A stretch of DNA of 64,000 nucleotides from Mesorhizobium sp. AR02 (GCF_024746835.1 NZ_CP080531.1:2728001-2792000); one strand, 5' to 3'; shown: positions 15,737 to 25,636, counted from the stretch's first letter. Numbers and translations are program-made. Notes: a model not told the origin generated them from the sequence alone.

Positions 15737-17740
15737 ATGACCGAACATCGTTTCCCCGACGCCCGATTCCGCACCAGCCTGCTCGAGGAAAACGAAGGAC
15801 CGGCCATCAACCCCACCGACAACCGCACCATGGGCGAAATCATCGCCGCGCGGTTCTCGCGCCGGGGTTTCCTGAAGGGATCGCTCGCCGTCTCGGTGAT
15901 CGCCGCCACCGTCAGCCCACTGGCTCTGATCGCAGCGGACGAGGCACGCGCCGCGGAAGGCTCCGCCTTCAAATTCCACGAGCTCCAGGCCGGCATCGAC
16001 GACAGGCACCATGTCGCGCCGGGCTATGACGCCGACGTGCTGTTGCGCTGGGGCGATCCGCTGTTTGCCGATTCGCCGGAGTTCGACCCGACGAAGCAGT
16101 CGGCGCAGGCGCAAGCCAGGCAGTTCGGCTACAACAACGACTATGTCGGCTATATCCCGATCGACGGCTCTGCCGAGCACGGCCTGCTGGTGGTCAATCA
16201 CGAATATACCAACCCGCATCTGATGTTCCCGGGCATTGTTTCGATCGTCGAGAAGGACGGGAAGAAGAAGGCCGAGGTCGCGCCGCTCTCGGAGGAGCAG
16301 ATCGATATCGAAATGGCGGCGCATGGCGGCACCATCGTCGAGATGCGCAAGGCGGGCGGCAAGTGGCAAGTGGTGCGCGACGGCAAGCTCAACCGCCGCA
16401 TCACCGCCACCACCGAAATGGCGCTGTCCGGTCCGGTTGCCGGCCATGACCGCGTCAAGACCAATGCCGATCCGTCCGGCACGAAGGTGTTCGGCACCAT
16501 GAACAACTGCGCCGGCGGCGTCACGCCCTGGGGCACCTATGTCATGGCCGAGGAGAACATCCACGGCTATTTCTCCGGCGAACTGCCGGAAGGCCACAAG
16601 GAAGCCGCCAATTACAAGCGGCTCGGCATTCCCGAAGGCGCCTATGAATGGGGCGCGCATTACGACCGCTTCAATCTCGCCAGGGAGCCGAACGAGCCCA
16701 ATCGCTTCGGCTGGATCGTCGAGGTCGACGTCAACGATCCGACCTCGACGCCGAGGAAGCGCACCGCCATGGGCCGCTTCAAGCATGAGGGCGCCGAATC
16801 GATCGTCGCCAGGGACGGCCGCGTCGTCTTCTATCTCGGCGACGACGAGCGCTTCGACTATGTTTACAAATTCGTCACCAAGGGCACTTTCAACGCCAAC
16901 GACCATGCCGCCAACAAGGACCTGCTCGACGACGGCACGCTGCATGTCGCCAAATTCGCCGAGGACGGCACGGTCGACTGGCTGCCGATCGTCTTCGGCC
17001 AGGGGCCGCTGACGACGGAAAACGGCTTTGCTGGCCAGGCCGACGTCCTGATCGAGACGCGGCGCGCTGCCGATCTGCTCGGCGCCACCAAGATGGACCG
17101 GCCCGAGGACATCCAGCCCAATGGTGTCAACGGCAAGGTCTATGTCATGCTGACCAACAATTCAAAGCGCAAGGCCGACCAGGTCGATGCCGCCAACCCG
17201 CGCGCCGAAAATGCCTTCGGCCACATTGTCGAGATCACCGAGACCGACGGCGATTTCACGTCCACCAAGGGCAAATGGGAAGTGCTCCTGAAATGCGGTG
17301 ATCCCTCGGTTGCCGATGTCGGCGCCACCTTCTCGACGGCGACGACGAGCAATGGCTGGTTCGGCATGCCCGACAATTGCGCGGTCGATTCGGCCGGGCG
17401 GCTCTGGGTCGCCACCGACGGCCAGGGACCGAAGGCCACCGGCCGCACCGACGGCCTATGGGCGGTCGATACGGAAGGGGCTGCACGGGCGACCTCAAAG
17501 CTGTTCTTCCGCGTGCCGATCGGCGCCGAAATGTGCGGCCCGTTGTTTGCACCCGACGACCAGACCGCTTTCGTCGCCGTCCAGCATCCGGGCGACGGCG
17601 GCGAGGATTGGGAAGGTTTTGGCCGCCCGTCCTACTATGAGTATCCGTCGACGCGCTGGCCGGATTTCAAGCCGGACATGCCGGTGCGGCCGTCGGTCGT
17701 CGCCATCACCAGGCAAGGCGGCGGCAAGATCGCGGTCTGA
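15737..17740 (+). CDS. phoX: PhoX-family alkaline phosphatase
   Basis: A 667-residue protein with a twin-arginine signal (SRRGFLKGS, residues 41-49, then a hydrophobic stretch to about 66). The large DUF839/PhoX domain includes VNHEYTNPHLMFPG, NNCAGGVTPWGTYVMAEE, FKHEGAESIV and RPEDIQPNG. PhoX enzymes are exported folded and release phosphate from organic esters using calcium and iron. The length is normal. A possible PhoB box lies upstream. The neighbouring genes do not show an operon. Confidence 0.88.
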   Translation: MTEHRFPDARFRTSLLEENEGPAINPTDNRTMGEIIAARFSRRGFLKGSLAVSVIAATVSPLALIAADEARAAEGSAFKFHELQAGIDDRHHVAPGYDADVLLRWGDPLFADSPEFDPTKQSAQAQARQFGYNNDYVGYIPIDGSAEHGLLVVNHEYTNPHLMFPGIVSIVEKDGKKKAEVAPLSEEQIDIEMAAHGGTIVEMRKAGGKWQVVRDGKLNRRITATTEMALSGPVAGHDRVKTNADPSGTKVFGTMNNCAGGVTPWGTYVMAEENIHGYFSGELPEGHKEAANYKRLGIPEGAYEWGAHYDRFNLAREPNEPNRFGWIVEVDVNDPTSTPRKRTAMGRFKHEGAESIVARDGRVVFYLGDDERFDYVYKFVTKGTFNANDHAANKDLLDDGTLHVAKFAEDGTVDWLPIVFGQGPLTTENGFAGQADVLIETRRAADLLGATKMDRPEDIQPNGVNGKVYVMLTNNSKRKADQVDAANPRAENAFGHIVEITETDGDFTSTKGKWEVLLKCGDPSVADVGATFSTATTSNGWFGMPDNCAVDSAGRLWVATDGQGPKATGRTDGLWAVDTEGAARATSKLFFRVPIGAEMCGPLFAPDDQTAFVAVQHPGDGGEDWEGFGRPSYYEYPSTRWPDFKPDMPVRPSVVAITRQGGGKIAV

Positions 17741-17767
17741 TCTCGGGCGCCGGTTTGCAGCCTTTGG

Positions 17768-17794
17768 GAGGGGTTCGATTCCCGAACGCCCCTC
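17768..17794 (+). terminator. Hairpin after phoX
   Basis: GAGGGGTTCG pairs with CGAAC(G)CCCCTC with one bulged base, 28 bp after the phoX stop. There is no T run after it, so termination strength is uncertain. The loop resembles a tRNA T-loop but no tRNA can be folded here. Confidence 0.4.
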
Positions 17795-17876
17795 ATTCCG
17801 CATGAAACCTGTTCAAGCTCCGGGAAAGATTGGCAATTTACAGGTGGCGCCCTAACTCCTCCTTCAGGAGACCGCC

Positions 17877-18101
17877 ATGTCGAAGTCCGTCTATGATCGT
17901 GGCCTGCTCAAGCCTGGCGACATCGCCAGGCTGCAGCGCGTCTTTGACGAAGCCTGCCTCAAGCGCGAAGCACACCCCGATTCGCCGGAAGCGCGCGAGA
18001 TCGCCCTGACCCTGCTTGCGCTCCACAATGCCGGCATGGTCGACGAGGACATGCTGACGGACGCCGTCGGTTTTCGCCGGCTGGAGTCGAAATCGGCCTG
18101 A
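17877..18101 (+). CDS. Small conserved-looking hypothetical protein (74 residues)
   Basis: A compact helical protein beginning MSKSVYDRGLLKPGDIARLQ, with SPEAREIALTLLALHNAGM in the middle. AGGAGA, 6 bases before the ATG, is a strong ribosome-binding site, and the codon use matches neighbouring genes. No catalytic motif or membrane segment is visible. I do not recognise a named family. Confidence 0.7.
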   Translation: MSKSVYDRGLLKPGDIARLQRVFDEACLKREAHPDSPEAREIALTLLALHNAGMVDEDMLTDAVGFRRLESKSA

Positions 18102-18122
18102 AGGTCAGGGCCTCCCAGCCGC

Positions 18123-18803
18123 TTATCCGGGACGTTGAACGACGGCCACGTTGATTGTGCTTCTCAGTCTGAAGCCGATGGTCTCGTAGAGCCTTATCGC
18201 TGCGGCATTGCTGGCATAAGCGTGGAGGTATGGCAGCTCGCCGCGTGCGAAAATCTGATTGGCCACAAACACGGACAACAGCCGGCCGAGGCCGCCGCCG
18301 CGGACATCCGGATGCGAGCAGACGCCGCTGAGCTCGCTGTAGCCAGGCTGTTTCATGCGCTCGCCGGCCATCGCCACCAGCCGGCCGCCGGCCTTCACGC
18401 CCCAGAAGTCGCCAAGGCTCAATGCTCCAGACGTGAATGGGCCGGGCTTGGTGAGCGACGCCAGGGCCACCATTTCCGCCACGTCGTCTTGTGTCAGGCG
18501 TTGCACCCGATCATCCGACACCACCTGTAACGGCGCCTCGGCAACCATCTGCACGGCGGCGGCGGTCGAGATTGCCGAGAGGCCGGCCGGAAGGGCAATG
18601 GGGTCGGCCTGAGCCATGATGACGCTGTCACCGGGGCCGACAAGCTCCGCGAAAGCCTGCAGGCTTTGGGCATCGTCCGCGGCGGTGGCGGCGAAGAGGG
18701 CAAATGACGGCGAATAGCGCCTGGCGAGCTCGCCACCTTGCGCGAGGGCTTGATGGCGCGTCGCCAGCGCGCTCCAGACGGGCCGGTCGAGGACATGTTT
18801 CAT
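18123..18803 (-). CDS. GNAT-family acetyltransferase
   Basis: The 226-residue protein has a C-terminal GNAT domain with the acetyl-CoA loop region SHPDVRGGGLGRLLSVFVANQ (the motif is RGGGLGR). The later segment LHAYASNAAAIRLYETIGF fits motif B. It should transfer an acetyl group to an amine or small-molecule substrate that cannot be named. Its ATG overlaps the stop of the upstream MarR gene (ATGA), so it is translationally coupled to that regulator and probably repressed with it. Confidence 0.85.
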   Translation of the reverse strand: MKHVLDRPVWSALATRHQALAQGGELARRYSPSFALFAATAADDAQSLQAFAELVGPGDSVIMAQADPIALPAGLSAISTAAAVQMVAEAPLQVVSDDRVQRLTQDDVAEMVALASLTKPGPFTSGALSLGDFWGVKAGGRLVAMAGERMKQPGYSELSGVCSHPDVRGGGLGRLLSVFVANQIFARGELPYLHAYASNAAAIRLYETIGFRLRSTINVAVVQRPG

Positions 18804-19285
18804 TGCGCGACACCCTTTTTCACACGGCGATCGAGTGGAGCGGCGGCGAGGCCGTCCTCGATAGTGGCGAGTTGATCGAGAAGCGGCCCCGAGAGGTCCC
18901 GGCACAGATCCGCGACGGCGCTCTCGATGCGCGGCCAGACGTCCCGCTTCGCCACGTCGACCAGGCGCTGGCCCTTGCCCGTCAGCGAGACCATCTTGCG
19001 GCGCTGGTCACCATCCGACTGGATGGCTTCGACCAGCCCCAACTCGGCCAGCAGCGACACGCTTCGCGTCACGCCTGGCTGGGTCAGCCCGAGCGATTGC
19101 GCCAGTTCGCCGACGGCCAAGGGCCCCAGCCTGTCGAGCGCGGCAAGCAGCGGGTATTGGCTCGATTGAAGCGGGACCTCCAGGCCGTCGAGCAGATGCT
19201 GCGCGTCGGCCTGCAATTGTTCGCCGATGCGCTTCAGCCTGCTGCCCAAGCAGAGATAGCCAAGAGACCGAATAACGTCTTCCAT
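18800..19285 (-). CDS. MarR-family transcriptional regulator
   Basis: About 161 residues with a winged helix of MarR type: LAVGELAQSLGLTQPGVTRSV as recognition region and a wing with DGDQRRKMVSLTGKG. The ATG at 19285 (MEDVIRSLGYL) is preferred to the longer frame. A perfect 12-bp palindrome (ATAACATGTTAT, 19307-19318) lies 22 bp upstream next to TATA-like DNA and is the likely autoregulatory operator. It is the first gene of a two-gene operon with the GNAT acetyltransferase. Confidence 0.85.
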   Translation of the reverse strand: MEDVIRSLGYLCLGSRLKRIGEQLQADAQHLLDGLEVPLQSSQYPLLAALDRLGPLAVGELAQSLGLTQPGVTRSVSLLAELGLVEAIQSDGDQRRKMVSLTGKGQRLVDVAKRDVWPRIESAVADLCRDLSGPLLDQLATIEDGLAAAPLDRRVKKGVAQ

Positions 19286-19306
19286 GATCAATCTGTCCCG
19301 CAATCC

Positions 19307-19318
19307 ATAACATGTTAT
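19307..19318. promoter_or_regulatory. ATAACATGTTAT palindrome, probable MarR operator
   Basis: A perfect 12-bp palindrome with overlapping TATATAA/TATTAT promoter-like DNA, 22 bp upstream of the MarR start. MarR proteins typically bind such AT-rich palindromes over the promoter. Confidence 0.6.
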
Positions 19319-19359
19319 ATAATACGGCAAGGAACGGGTCAAAGCCGTCTCCGATCAAA

Positions 19360-20547
19360 TCAACGTGAGCCACCCGAGGGCCGAGAGGAGCCGGCGATCC
19401 GCCTGGCGATCGCCTTGCCCAATATGCCGGCATTGGCGAAGCAGCCGCGAATGCTCGGCCGCATGCCGGTGAACCACAGGCCGGGCAGTTTCGGATCGGC
19501 GTCGCCGCCGTTGAAGAGCGGGACGCCCTTGCTGTCGAGCACACCGAGACTGCCGACCATGCGCTCCAGCCCGGTGCGGTAGCCGGTTGCGGCAATGACG
19601 ATATCGGGGTCGATCAGGCTGCCATTGGCCAGGATCACGCCGTCGCGGCTGAACTCGCGTATCGCCGGCACCACGGTGATCTTGCCCGATTTGATGGCGT
19701 CGACGGCGCCGTCGTCCGCGGCAATCGCGGTGTAGTCGGAGATCAGGCGGCTGGCGCCGCCCGACGGCGCGGGCGGCATGCCGAATTTGGTCAGATCGCC
19801 GAAAACCAGGCGCTGCGTCGCGGCGATCGCCGCATCGGCGACGCGCAGCGGCAAACGCGCCATGAGCGGCGAGAGCCGATGCACGGCGATCTTGCCGATC
19901 CGCTTGGGCAGAAGGGCGGGGCCATTGCGGGCCGACAGCCAGAGAGAAGCCGTATCCACGCCGGCCAGGTGATTGAGCGCGTCGAAGCCCGAATTGCCGG
20001 CGCCGACGACCAGCACCTTCTTGCCGGCATAGGACTTGGCGTCGCCGAAATCCGCCGAATGGATGATCCGGCCCGCGAAGGCCCCTACGCCCTTCCATTG
20101 CGGCGTGAACGGCTCCTTGTCGCGGCCTGTGGCGACGACGACATGACTCGCCAGGCGTGAGCCGGCACTGGTGCGCACGGCCCAGTGGTCGCCCCTGAAC
20201 ACGATGGTCTCGACGGCGACGCCAAACTCCACCGGCAGCCGGTTCGCCTCGCGGAAATCGTTCATATGGCGGATAACGACGCTCTTGGGCGGAAAGGCTG
20301 GCGTATCCCCGGGATAGGAAAGGCCGGGCAGTGCCGAGAGATCGCGATGGGTGTTGAGATGCAGTTGCTGGTGGCGCCGATGCCAGGGCTCGGCCAGCCG
20401 GCTCTCCTTTTCCAGGATCGCCGCCGGCACGCCGGCCTTGACCAAAGCCTGCGCGACGGCCAGTCCGGCAGCACCGGCGCCAATGACGATCACCGGCTCG
20501 ATCGCCGCCACCTGCTCCACCATCGGTCTGGTCGTCGTATCAGCCAT
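19360..20547 (-). CDS. Flavin-dependent NAD(P)H monooxygenase-like protein
   Basis: The 395-residue protein carries an FAD-binding GxGxxG (VIVIGAGAAGLAVAQ, residues 19-33) and a second dinucleotide motif (VLVVGAGNSGFD). It also has the IVIAATGYRTGL segment typical of flavin-containing and Baeyer-Villiger-type monooxygenases. It probably oxygenates a small organic or nitrogen/sulfur compound, or drives a detoxifying reaction. It lies beside, and is transcribed the same way as, the MarR-GNAT pair, but is separated by the palindrome region. Confidence 0.82.
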   Translation of the reverse strand: MADTTTRPMVEQVAAIEPVIVIGAGAAGLAVAQALVKAGVPAAILEKESRLAEPWHRRHQQLHLNTHRDLSALPGLSYPGDTPAFPPKSVVIRHMNDFREANRLPVEFGVAVETIVFRGDHWAVRTSAGSRLASHVVVATGRDKEPFTPQWKGVGAFAGRIIHSADFGDAKSYAGKKVLVVGAGNSGFDALNHLAGVDTASLWLSARNGPALLPKRIGKIAVHRLSPLMARLPLRVADAAIAATQRLVFGDLTKFGMPPAPSGGASRLISDYTAIAADDGAVDAIKSGKITVVPAIREFSRDGVILANGSLIDPDIVIAATGYRTGLERMVGSLGVLDSKGVPLFNGGDADPKLPGLWFTGMRPSIRGCFANAGILGKAIARRIAGSSRPSGGSR

Positions 20548-20988
20548 TCACTCTCAAAACCCATTCAACCGCCGCAGCATCCCCACAGGCTCGCAGGACG
20601 CTGTAACCGTTTGATCGCGCGCAAACCCATACAGCAGATCGGTGCCGATTGCCGAGGCCCTGCACCGGCCGCGGTTATGCTCCAGAGCATTGCGCCGCCA
20701 AGCGGAAACAACTCGCATCACGGAAATGCGGCCAAAACAACGACATGGAGCGGGATGCCCGCTTCTGTCTCAAACCTTGCAGCCCTATATGGCATATCGG
20801 CGGCATCGGCGATAATCAGGTCGCGGCAATGTGATTGATTCGAGCTCCGGGGGCTGGCGGATCTCGTTACCGATGCAGGAATTCGAAACCGCAACGATTT
20901 CGGCTTCCCGCGAAAAATCAGGACGCCGTGGCGCGTCTTGCGTGTCGAAAGGCACGTCGCGCCACAGACGGCACGCGGAATCTCGACC
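20548..20988. other. Intergenic DNA, no supported gene
   Basis: This 441-bp gap separates divergent genes. Short open frames have no convincing ribosome-binding site or protein features. The only structure seen is a small GCGGG-ATG-CCCGC hairpin at 20750-20762. Promoters for both flanking genes should lie here but none stands out. Confidence 0.6.
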
Positions 20989-22026
20989 ATGCCCTCCTTG
21001 CGGATCTATTTCGACAAAATCCTGGAGGGCGCCTCGCCCAAGGTCGAGCGCCAGGCACTGACGCATGTCGAACGGCTGGCGATTGTACGCCGCCATGGCG
21101 ACTTCTCGCTCGCCTATTCCACCGCCGTACAGCACAAGCTTTCCTATTTTGGCGACGCCGACGGCTACATCGCCTTCGGCACCAAGATGAAGCATCATTT
21201 CGCGCTTGGCGACCCGGTGGCGGCGCCGGCCCGGCGGGCCGACTATATCAGGCGCTTCGTCAAGACCGCCGGCGACCCGTGGTTCGTGCAGATCGGCGAG
21301 GAGACCGCGCGCGTGCTGGCCGGGATCGGCTACAAGGTCAACCGGCTGGGCATCGACACCCGGCTCGTCCTGCCCGAGCATGATTTTTCCGGCAAGCGCA
21401 ACGAGACCGTGCGCTATTCCGAGCGCTGGCTGCTGAAGAAAGGCTTTTCGTTCGAAGAAGACAGGCGGACGGTGTTCCTCGACGAAATCGCCCGGCTGTC
21501 CGAAAACTGGCGCGGCGACCGCATCGTCAAGCGCTGGGAGATGGGCTTCCTCAACCGCCCGTTCTACGATCAGCTCGGTACCAACATGCGCCGCTTCGTC
21601 CTGCATGGTCCTGATGGCGAGCTGATCGCCCTGCTCGATTTCGATCCGCTGTTTCGCGACGGCAAGGTCATCGGCTACACCACCGCCTTCAAGCGCAAGC
21701 ATATCGATGCCTCGCCGCACGCCGAGATCGGGCTGACCAAATTCGCCGTCGACCGGTTTCGCGAAGAGGGCATAGAGGTGGTCACGCTTGGCCTGTCGCC
21801 GCTTGTCGACGTCGCCCCCAGCGGATTTGCCGAAAGCGACTTCTGGCGCAACGCTTTTCAGCGCGCCTACGATTCGCCCTGGATCAACCGCCGCCGGTTC
21901 AACCTGCAGGGCCAGGCGGCATTCAAGCGCCGTTTCCACGGTATGGAGGAGCCGGTCTATATCGCTTTCCGCGAGGGGACCTATATCGAGATGCTGGGCC
22001 TGCTGCGGTTGGTCAAGGCGATCTGA
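20989..22026 (+). CDS. DUF2156 / phosphatidylglycerol lysyltransferase-domain protein
   Basis: A 345-residue soluble protein resembling the C-terminal catalytic part of MprF-type aminoacyl-lipid synthases (DUF2156, a double GNAT fold). Segments such as LAYSTAVQHKLSYFGDADGYIAFGTK, split by FALGDPVA, and VTLGLSPL with FNLQGQAAFKRRF near the end fit. It lacks the N-terminal membrane flippase domain of MprF, so the acceptor may differ. The ATG at 20989 is chosen; the frame runs further upstream without support. Confidence 0.7.
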   Translation: MPSLRIYFDKILEGASPKVERQALTHVERLAIVRRHGDFSLAYSTAVQHKLSYFGDADGYIAFGTKMKHHFALGDPVAAPARRADYIRRFVKTAGDPWFVQIGEETARVLAGIGYKVNRLGIDTRLVLPEHDFSGKRNETVRYSERWLLKKGFSFEEDRRTVFLDEIARLSENWRGDRIVKRWEMGFLNRPFYDQLGTNMRRFVLHGPDGELIALLDFDPLFRDGKVIGYTTAFKRKHIDASPHAEIGLTKFAVDRFREEGIEVVTLGLSPLVDVAPSGFAESDFWRNAFQRAYDSPWINRRRFNLQGQAAFKRRFHGMEEPVYIAFREGTYIEMLGLLRLVKAI

Positions 22027-22032
22027 GGTTCT

Positions 22033-22245
22033 GGTTCCTCGCCCCCGCAAGGCGGGGGAGAGGTGGCCCGGCGAAGCCGGGACGGAGAGGGGGACGACCT
22101 TTGCGAAGCCAGAATCGGTGACAGACGAGGCGCAAGCAAGATAAAAAGCCATCAGCAGCCCCGGGCAGCTCCCGGTCGCTCCGAAGGCCCCTCTCCGTCC
22201 CGGCTTCGCCGGGCCACCTCTCCCCACTTCGTGGGGCGAGGAACC
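22033..22245. repeat. Composite intergenic repeat B, copy 1
   Basis: Two inverted arms (GGTTCCTCGCCCC...GGGGAGAGGTGGC... and its reverse) enclose a ~100-bp core. The core, read on the minus strand, ends GGCTTCGCAAAGGTCGTCCCC, similar to the cores at 40941-41160 and 42007-42215. This copy is inverted relative to those. It fills the gap between converging genes. Confidence 0.75.
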
Positions 22246-22263
22246 CAGGTTTGTGAAGCCGCG

Positions 22264-23025
22264 TCAGTTCCGCAGCCGGTAGCCGGTCTTGAAGATCCAG
22301 GCGACGATGGCGATGCAGACGGCCAGGAAGACCACGGTCATGCCGAGGCTGATGCCGACCGAGACGTCGGACTTGCCATAGAAGCTCCAGCGGAAACCGC
22401 TGATCAGGTAGACGACCGGGTTGAACAGCGTCACCGTGCGCCAGATGCCGGGCAGCATGTTGATCGAATAGAAGCTGCCGCCGAGGAAAGTCAGCGGCGT
22501 GATGATCAAGAGCGGCACCAGTTGCAGCTGTTCGAAGCTTTTCGCCCAGATGCCGATGATGAAGCCGAACAGGCTGAACGTCACCGCCGTCAGCACCAGG
22601 AAAGCGACCATCCAGAACGGATGCAGGATGGTGAGCGGCACGAACAGCGAGGCGGTGGCCAGAATGATCAGGCCGAGGATGATCGACTTGGTGGCGGCAC
22701 CGCCGACATAGGCGATGACGATCTCCAGGTAGGAGACCGGCGCCGACAGCAATTCATAGATCGAGCCGACGAATTTCGGGAAGTAGATGGCGAAGGAAGC
22801 GTTGGAGATCGACTGCGTCAACAGCGACAGCATGATCAGCCCCGGCACGATGAAGGCGCCGTAGCTGATGCCGTCGATCTCGGTGATGCGCGAGCCGATG
22901 GCCGAGCCGAAGACGACGAAGTAGAGCGATGTCGAGATGACCGGCGAGACGATGCTCTGCAGCACGGTACGAAAGGCACGTGCCATTTCCATCCGGTAGA
23001 TGGCCCATACTGCACGCAGGTTCAT
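22264..23025 (-). CDS. ABC-2 type transporter permease
   Basis: The 253-residue protein has six hydrophobic segments and the ABC-2 membrane motif [17 protein letters not shown] before the fifth. It resembles YadH/NodJ-type export permeases. Its start overlaps the stop of the ATPase gene by 4 bp (23022-23025), so the two form one export system for a drug, polysaccharide or lipid-type substrate. The substrate is unknown. Confidence 0.88.
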   Translation of the reverse strand: MNLRAVWAIYRMEMARAFRTVLQSIVSPVISTSLYFVVFGSAIGSRITEIDGISYGAFIVPGLIMLSLLTQSISNASFAIYFPKFVGSIYELLSAPVSYLEIVIAYVGGAATKSIILGLIILATASLFVPLTILHPFWMVAFLVLTAVTFSLFGFIIGIWAKSFEQLQLVPLLIITPLTFLGGSFYSINMLPGIWRTVTLFNPVVYLISGFRWSFYGKSDVSVGISLGMTVVFLAVCIAIVAWIFKTGYRLRN

Positions 23026-23948
23026 GCGTCTTTCCTCACCAGGTTGACGAAGATCTCCTCGAGCGAGCTGTTTTGCGTGTCGATGTCGCGGAACTGGATG
23101 CCTGATGCCTCGAGGTCGCGGATCAGCGAGGCGACGCCCGGCCGCTCGGCCTGGTTGTCATAGGTGTAGGTCAGCTGCCCGCCATCGGGCGACAGCTCCA
23201 GCGCATAGCGCGAAAAGGCTTCCGGAATGGCGGTCAACGGATTGCGCAGTTCCAGCACCAGCCGCTTGCGGCCGAGCTTGCGCATCAGTTCGGCCTTGTT
23301 CTCGACCAGGATGATTTCGCCGCGGTTGATGACGCCGACGCGATCGGCCATCGCCTCGGCCTCCTCGATATAGTGGGTGGTGAGGATGATGGTGACGCCA
23401 TCCTCACGCAGCCGGCGCACCATCTCCCACATGTCCTGGCGCAGCTCGACGTCGACGCCGGCCGTCGGCTCGTCGAGGAACAAGATGCGCGGCTCATGCG
23501 ACAGCGCCTTGGCGATCATCAGCCGTCGCTTCATGCCACCCGAAAGCGTGATCGCCTTGGCGTCCTTCTTGTCCCATAGCGAGAGATCGCGCAGCACCTT
23601 CTCGACAAAGCCATGATTAGCCGGCTTGCCGAACAGGCCGCGGCTGTAATTGACCGTCGCCCAGACGGTCTCGAAGGCGTCGATGGTCAGTTCCTGCGGC
23701 ACCAGGCCGATCAGGCTGCGCGCGGCGCGGTAGTCCTTGTTGATGTCGTGGCCGTCGACGGTGACGGTGCCGGTCGAGCGGTTGACGATGCCGCAGACGA
23801 TCGAAATCAGCGTCGTCTTGCCGGCGCCGTTGGGCCCAAGCAGCGCGAAGATCTCGCCGCGCTGGATGTCGAGGTTGACTTCCTTGAGCGCGGTGAAACC
23901 GGTGGCGTAGGTCTTGGAGACCCCGGAAATGGACAGAATGGAGGGCAT
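23022..23948 (-). CDS. ABC transporter ATP-binding protein (ABC-2 exporter)
   Basis: The 308-residue ATPase has Walker [12 protein letters not shown]-loop VPQEL, signature LSGGMKRR, Walker [13 protein letters not shown] and H-loop TTHY. A ~70-residue C-terminal extension is typical of YadG/DrrA-like exporters. The start at 23948 is the first codon of the conserved N-terminus; the upstream frame has no support. It is coupled to the permease gene by a 4-bp overlap. Confidence 0.9.
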   Translation of the reverse strand: MPSILSISGVSKTYATGFTALKEVNLDIQRGEIFALLGPNGAGKTTLISIVCGIVNRSTGTVTVDGHDINKDYRAARSLIGLVPQELTIDAFETVWATVNYSRGLFGKPANHGFVEKVLRDLSLWDKKDAKAITLSGGMKRRLMIAKALSHEPRILFLDEPTAGVDVELRQDMWEMVRRLREDGVTIILTTHYIEEAEAMADRVGVINRGEIILVENKAELMRKLGRKRLVLELRNPLTAIPEAFSRYALELSPDGGQLTYTYDNQAERPGVASLIRDLEASGIQFRDIDTQNSSLEEIFVNLVRKDA

Positions 23949-24170
23949 GGCGGAAAACGGCTGCCTGAAAGAGGTCCCCTGATATAGGCCGAATGTCGGT
24001 GCGCGCAACCGGAAGTCAATGGTGCTGCTGACAGTTCTGGACAGCCAGTGCGGGGAGCGGCTCGAGATGTGCCGCATGAACCGGTAAAATTGTCCTGTGG
24101 CGTTCAGCCTCGCGGCAGGACGCCGCTTTGACCTGAACCGGCTTCGGGCCTATCCTTCGCGAGTATTGGA

Positions 24171-24237
24171 GCAATTCCAGGAAAAGTGTGAAGCGGTTTT
24201 CCCGGGAAAAGCGCATAGCGCTTTCCCTAGGAATTGC
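24171..24237. repeat. Rhizobial palindromic repeat, AAAAGTG family, copy 3
   Basis: Arms GCAATTCC and GGAATTGC flank the core GGAAAAGTG...CGGTTTTCCC, plus an internal AAAGCGC-ATA-GCGCTTT palindrome. It ends 33 bp before cydA, inside the probable promoter or 5' untranslated region. Confidence 0.75.
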
Positions 24238-24270
24238 GTCAAAAGAAATAGTTAGCAGCCGGAGCCCGCC

Positions 24271-25632
24271 ATGGACCCGCTCATATTGTCGCGCATCCAG
24301 TTCGGCGCGAATATTTCGTTTCATATTCTGTTTCCGACGATCACCATTGCACTTGGCTGGGTGCTGCTGTTCTTCAAGCTGCGCTACAACGCGACCAACG
24401 ATTCCGCCTGGATGCGCGCCTATTTCACCTGGGTGAAGGTGTTCGCGCTGTCCTTCGCCATGGGCGTGGTGTCCGGCGTCACCATGAGCTTCCAGTTCGG
24501 CACCAACTGGCCGGGCTATATGGAAAAGGTTGGCAACATTGCCGGCCCACTGCTGGCCTACGAGATCCTCACCGCCTTCTTCCTCGAGGCGGCTTTCCTC
24601 GGCATCATGCTGTTCGGCTTCCGCCGTGTGTCCAACCGCGTCCATACGCTGGCGACGGTGCTGGTGGCCGGCGGCACCACGCTGTCCGCCTTCTGGATCA
24701 TCGCGCTCAATTCCTGGATGCAGACGCCGGCCGGCTTCGAGATGATTGACGGCAAGGCGCATGCCGTCGACTGGTGGGCGATCGTTTTCAACCCGTCCAT
24801 GCCCTACCGCCTCGTCCACATGCTGCTTGCCTCGGGGCTCACGGTGTCGTTCCTCATCGCCGGCCTGTCGGCGCTGCGTTATCTCAACGGCGACCGCTCG
24901 GAATCGATGTGGAAGGCGCTGCGCACCGGCGTCTTCACTGCCGCGATCCTGATCCCGATCCAGATTTTTGCCGGCGACCAGCACGGGCTGAACACGCTGG
25001 AGCACCAGCCGCAGAAGATCGCCGCCATGGAGGCCAACTGGAACACCGGCCCCAACGTGCCGCTGGTGCTGTTCGCGCTGCCCGACGAGGCGGCGAAGGA
25101 GAACAGGTTCGAGATCGCCATTCCCGACGGCGCCAGCCTGGTGCTGCGGCACTCGACCAGCGGCGTGGTGCCGGGGCTCAACGACTACCCCGGCAACCAT
25201 CCGCCGGTCTTTCCGCTGTTCTGGAGTTTCCGCATCATGGTCGGCACCGGGCTTTTGATGCTCGCCGTCTCCTGGTCGGCAGCCTTCTTCCTCAAGCGCC
25301 GCCACAGCCTGCCGAAGCCGCTCGCCATGCTGATGGTGCCGATGGCGCTGTCGGGCTGGCTGGCGACGTTGGCCGGCTGGTACACGACCGAGATCGGCCG
25401 CCAGCCCTGGCTGGTGACAGGCGTGCTGAAAACCGCCGACGCCGTCGGGCCGGTGGCCGGCAGCCATGTCGCGCTGACACTCGCCATCTACCTCATTCTC
25501 TACGTGCTGCTGCTGATCGCCTATCTCGGCGTGCTGGTGCATCTGGCGCTGAAGGCGGCCAAGGATGGCGACACCTCACCACTGCCGGGGGTGATGAAGG
25601 CAGCCATGTCGCAGCCGGCGGCGGGGGAGTGA
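24271..25632 (+). CDS. cydA: Cytochrome bd ubiquinol oxidase subunit I
   Basis: A 453-residue inner-membrane subunit with about nine hydrophobic segments. The N-terminus SRIQFGANISFHILFP has a histidine (H18) at the position of the heme b595 ligand. The quinol-binding region reads GDQHGLNTLEHQPQK, and the GRQPW motif is in TEIGRQPWLVTG. The short Q-loop is that of the CIO/CydA-short type. With subunit II it oxidises quinol and reduces oxygen to water at high affinity. GGAGCC lies before ATG 24271. The next gene is cydB. Confidence 0.93.
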   Translation: MDPLILSRIQFGANISFHILFPTITIALGWVLLFFKLRYNATNDSAWMRAYFTWVKVFALSFAMGVVSGVTMSFQFGTNWPGYMEKVGNIAGPLLAYEILTAFFLEAAFLGIMLFGFRRVSNRVHTLATVLVAGGTTLSAFWIIALNSWMQTPAGFEMIDGKAHAVDWWAIVFNPSMPYRLVHMLLASGLTVSFLIAGLSALRYLNGDRSESMWKALRTGVFTAAILIPIQIFAGDQHGLNTLEHQPQKIAAMEANWNTGPNVPLVLFALPDEAAKENRFEIAIPDGASLVLRHSTSGVVPGLNDYPGNHPPVFPLFWSFRIMVGTGLLMLAVSWSAAFFLKRRHSLPKPLAMLMVPMALSGWLATLAGWYTTEIGRQPWLVTGVLKTADAVGPVAGSHVALTLAIYLILYVLLLIAYLGVLVHLALKAAKDGDTSPLPGVMKAAMSQPAAGE

Positions 25633-25636
25633 GGAA

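Noticed and set aside
17768..17794. tRNA T-arm-like GGTTCGATTCC sequence
   Set aside because: No acceptor, D-arm or anticodon stem can be paired around it, and a hairpin with the flanking GAGGGG/CCCCTC explains it better.
24016..25542. Long minus-strand open frame opposite cydA
   Set aside because: It has no protein features and arises from GC-rich codon use of cydA.
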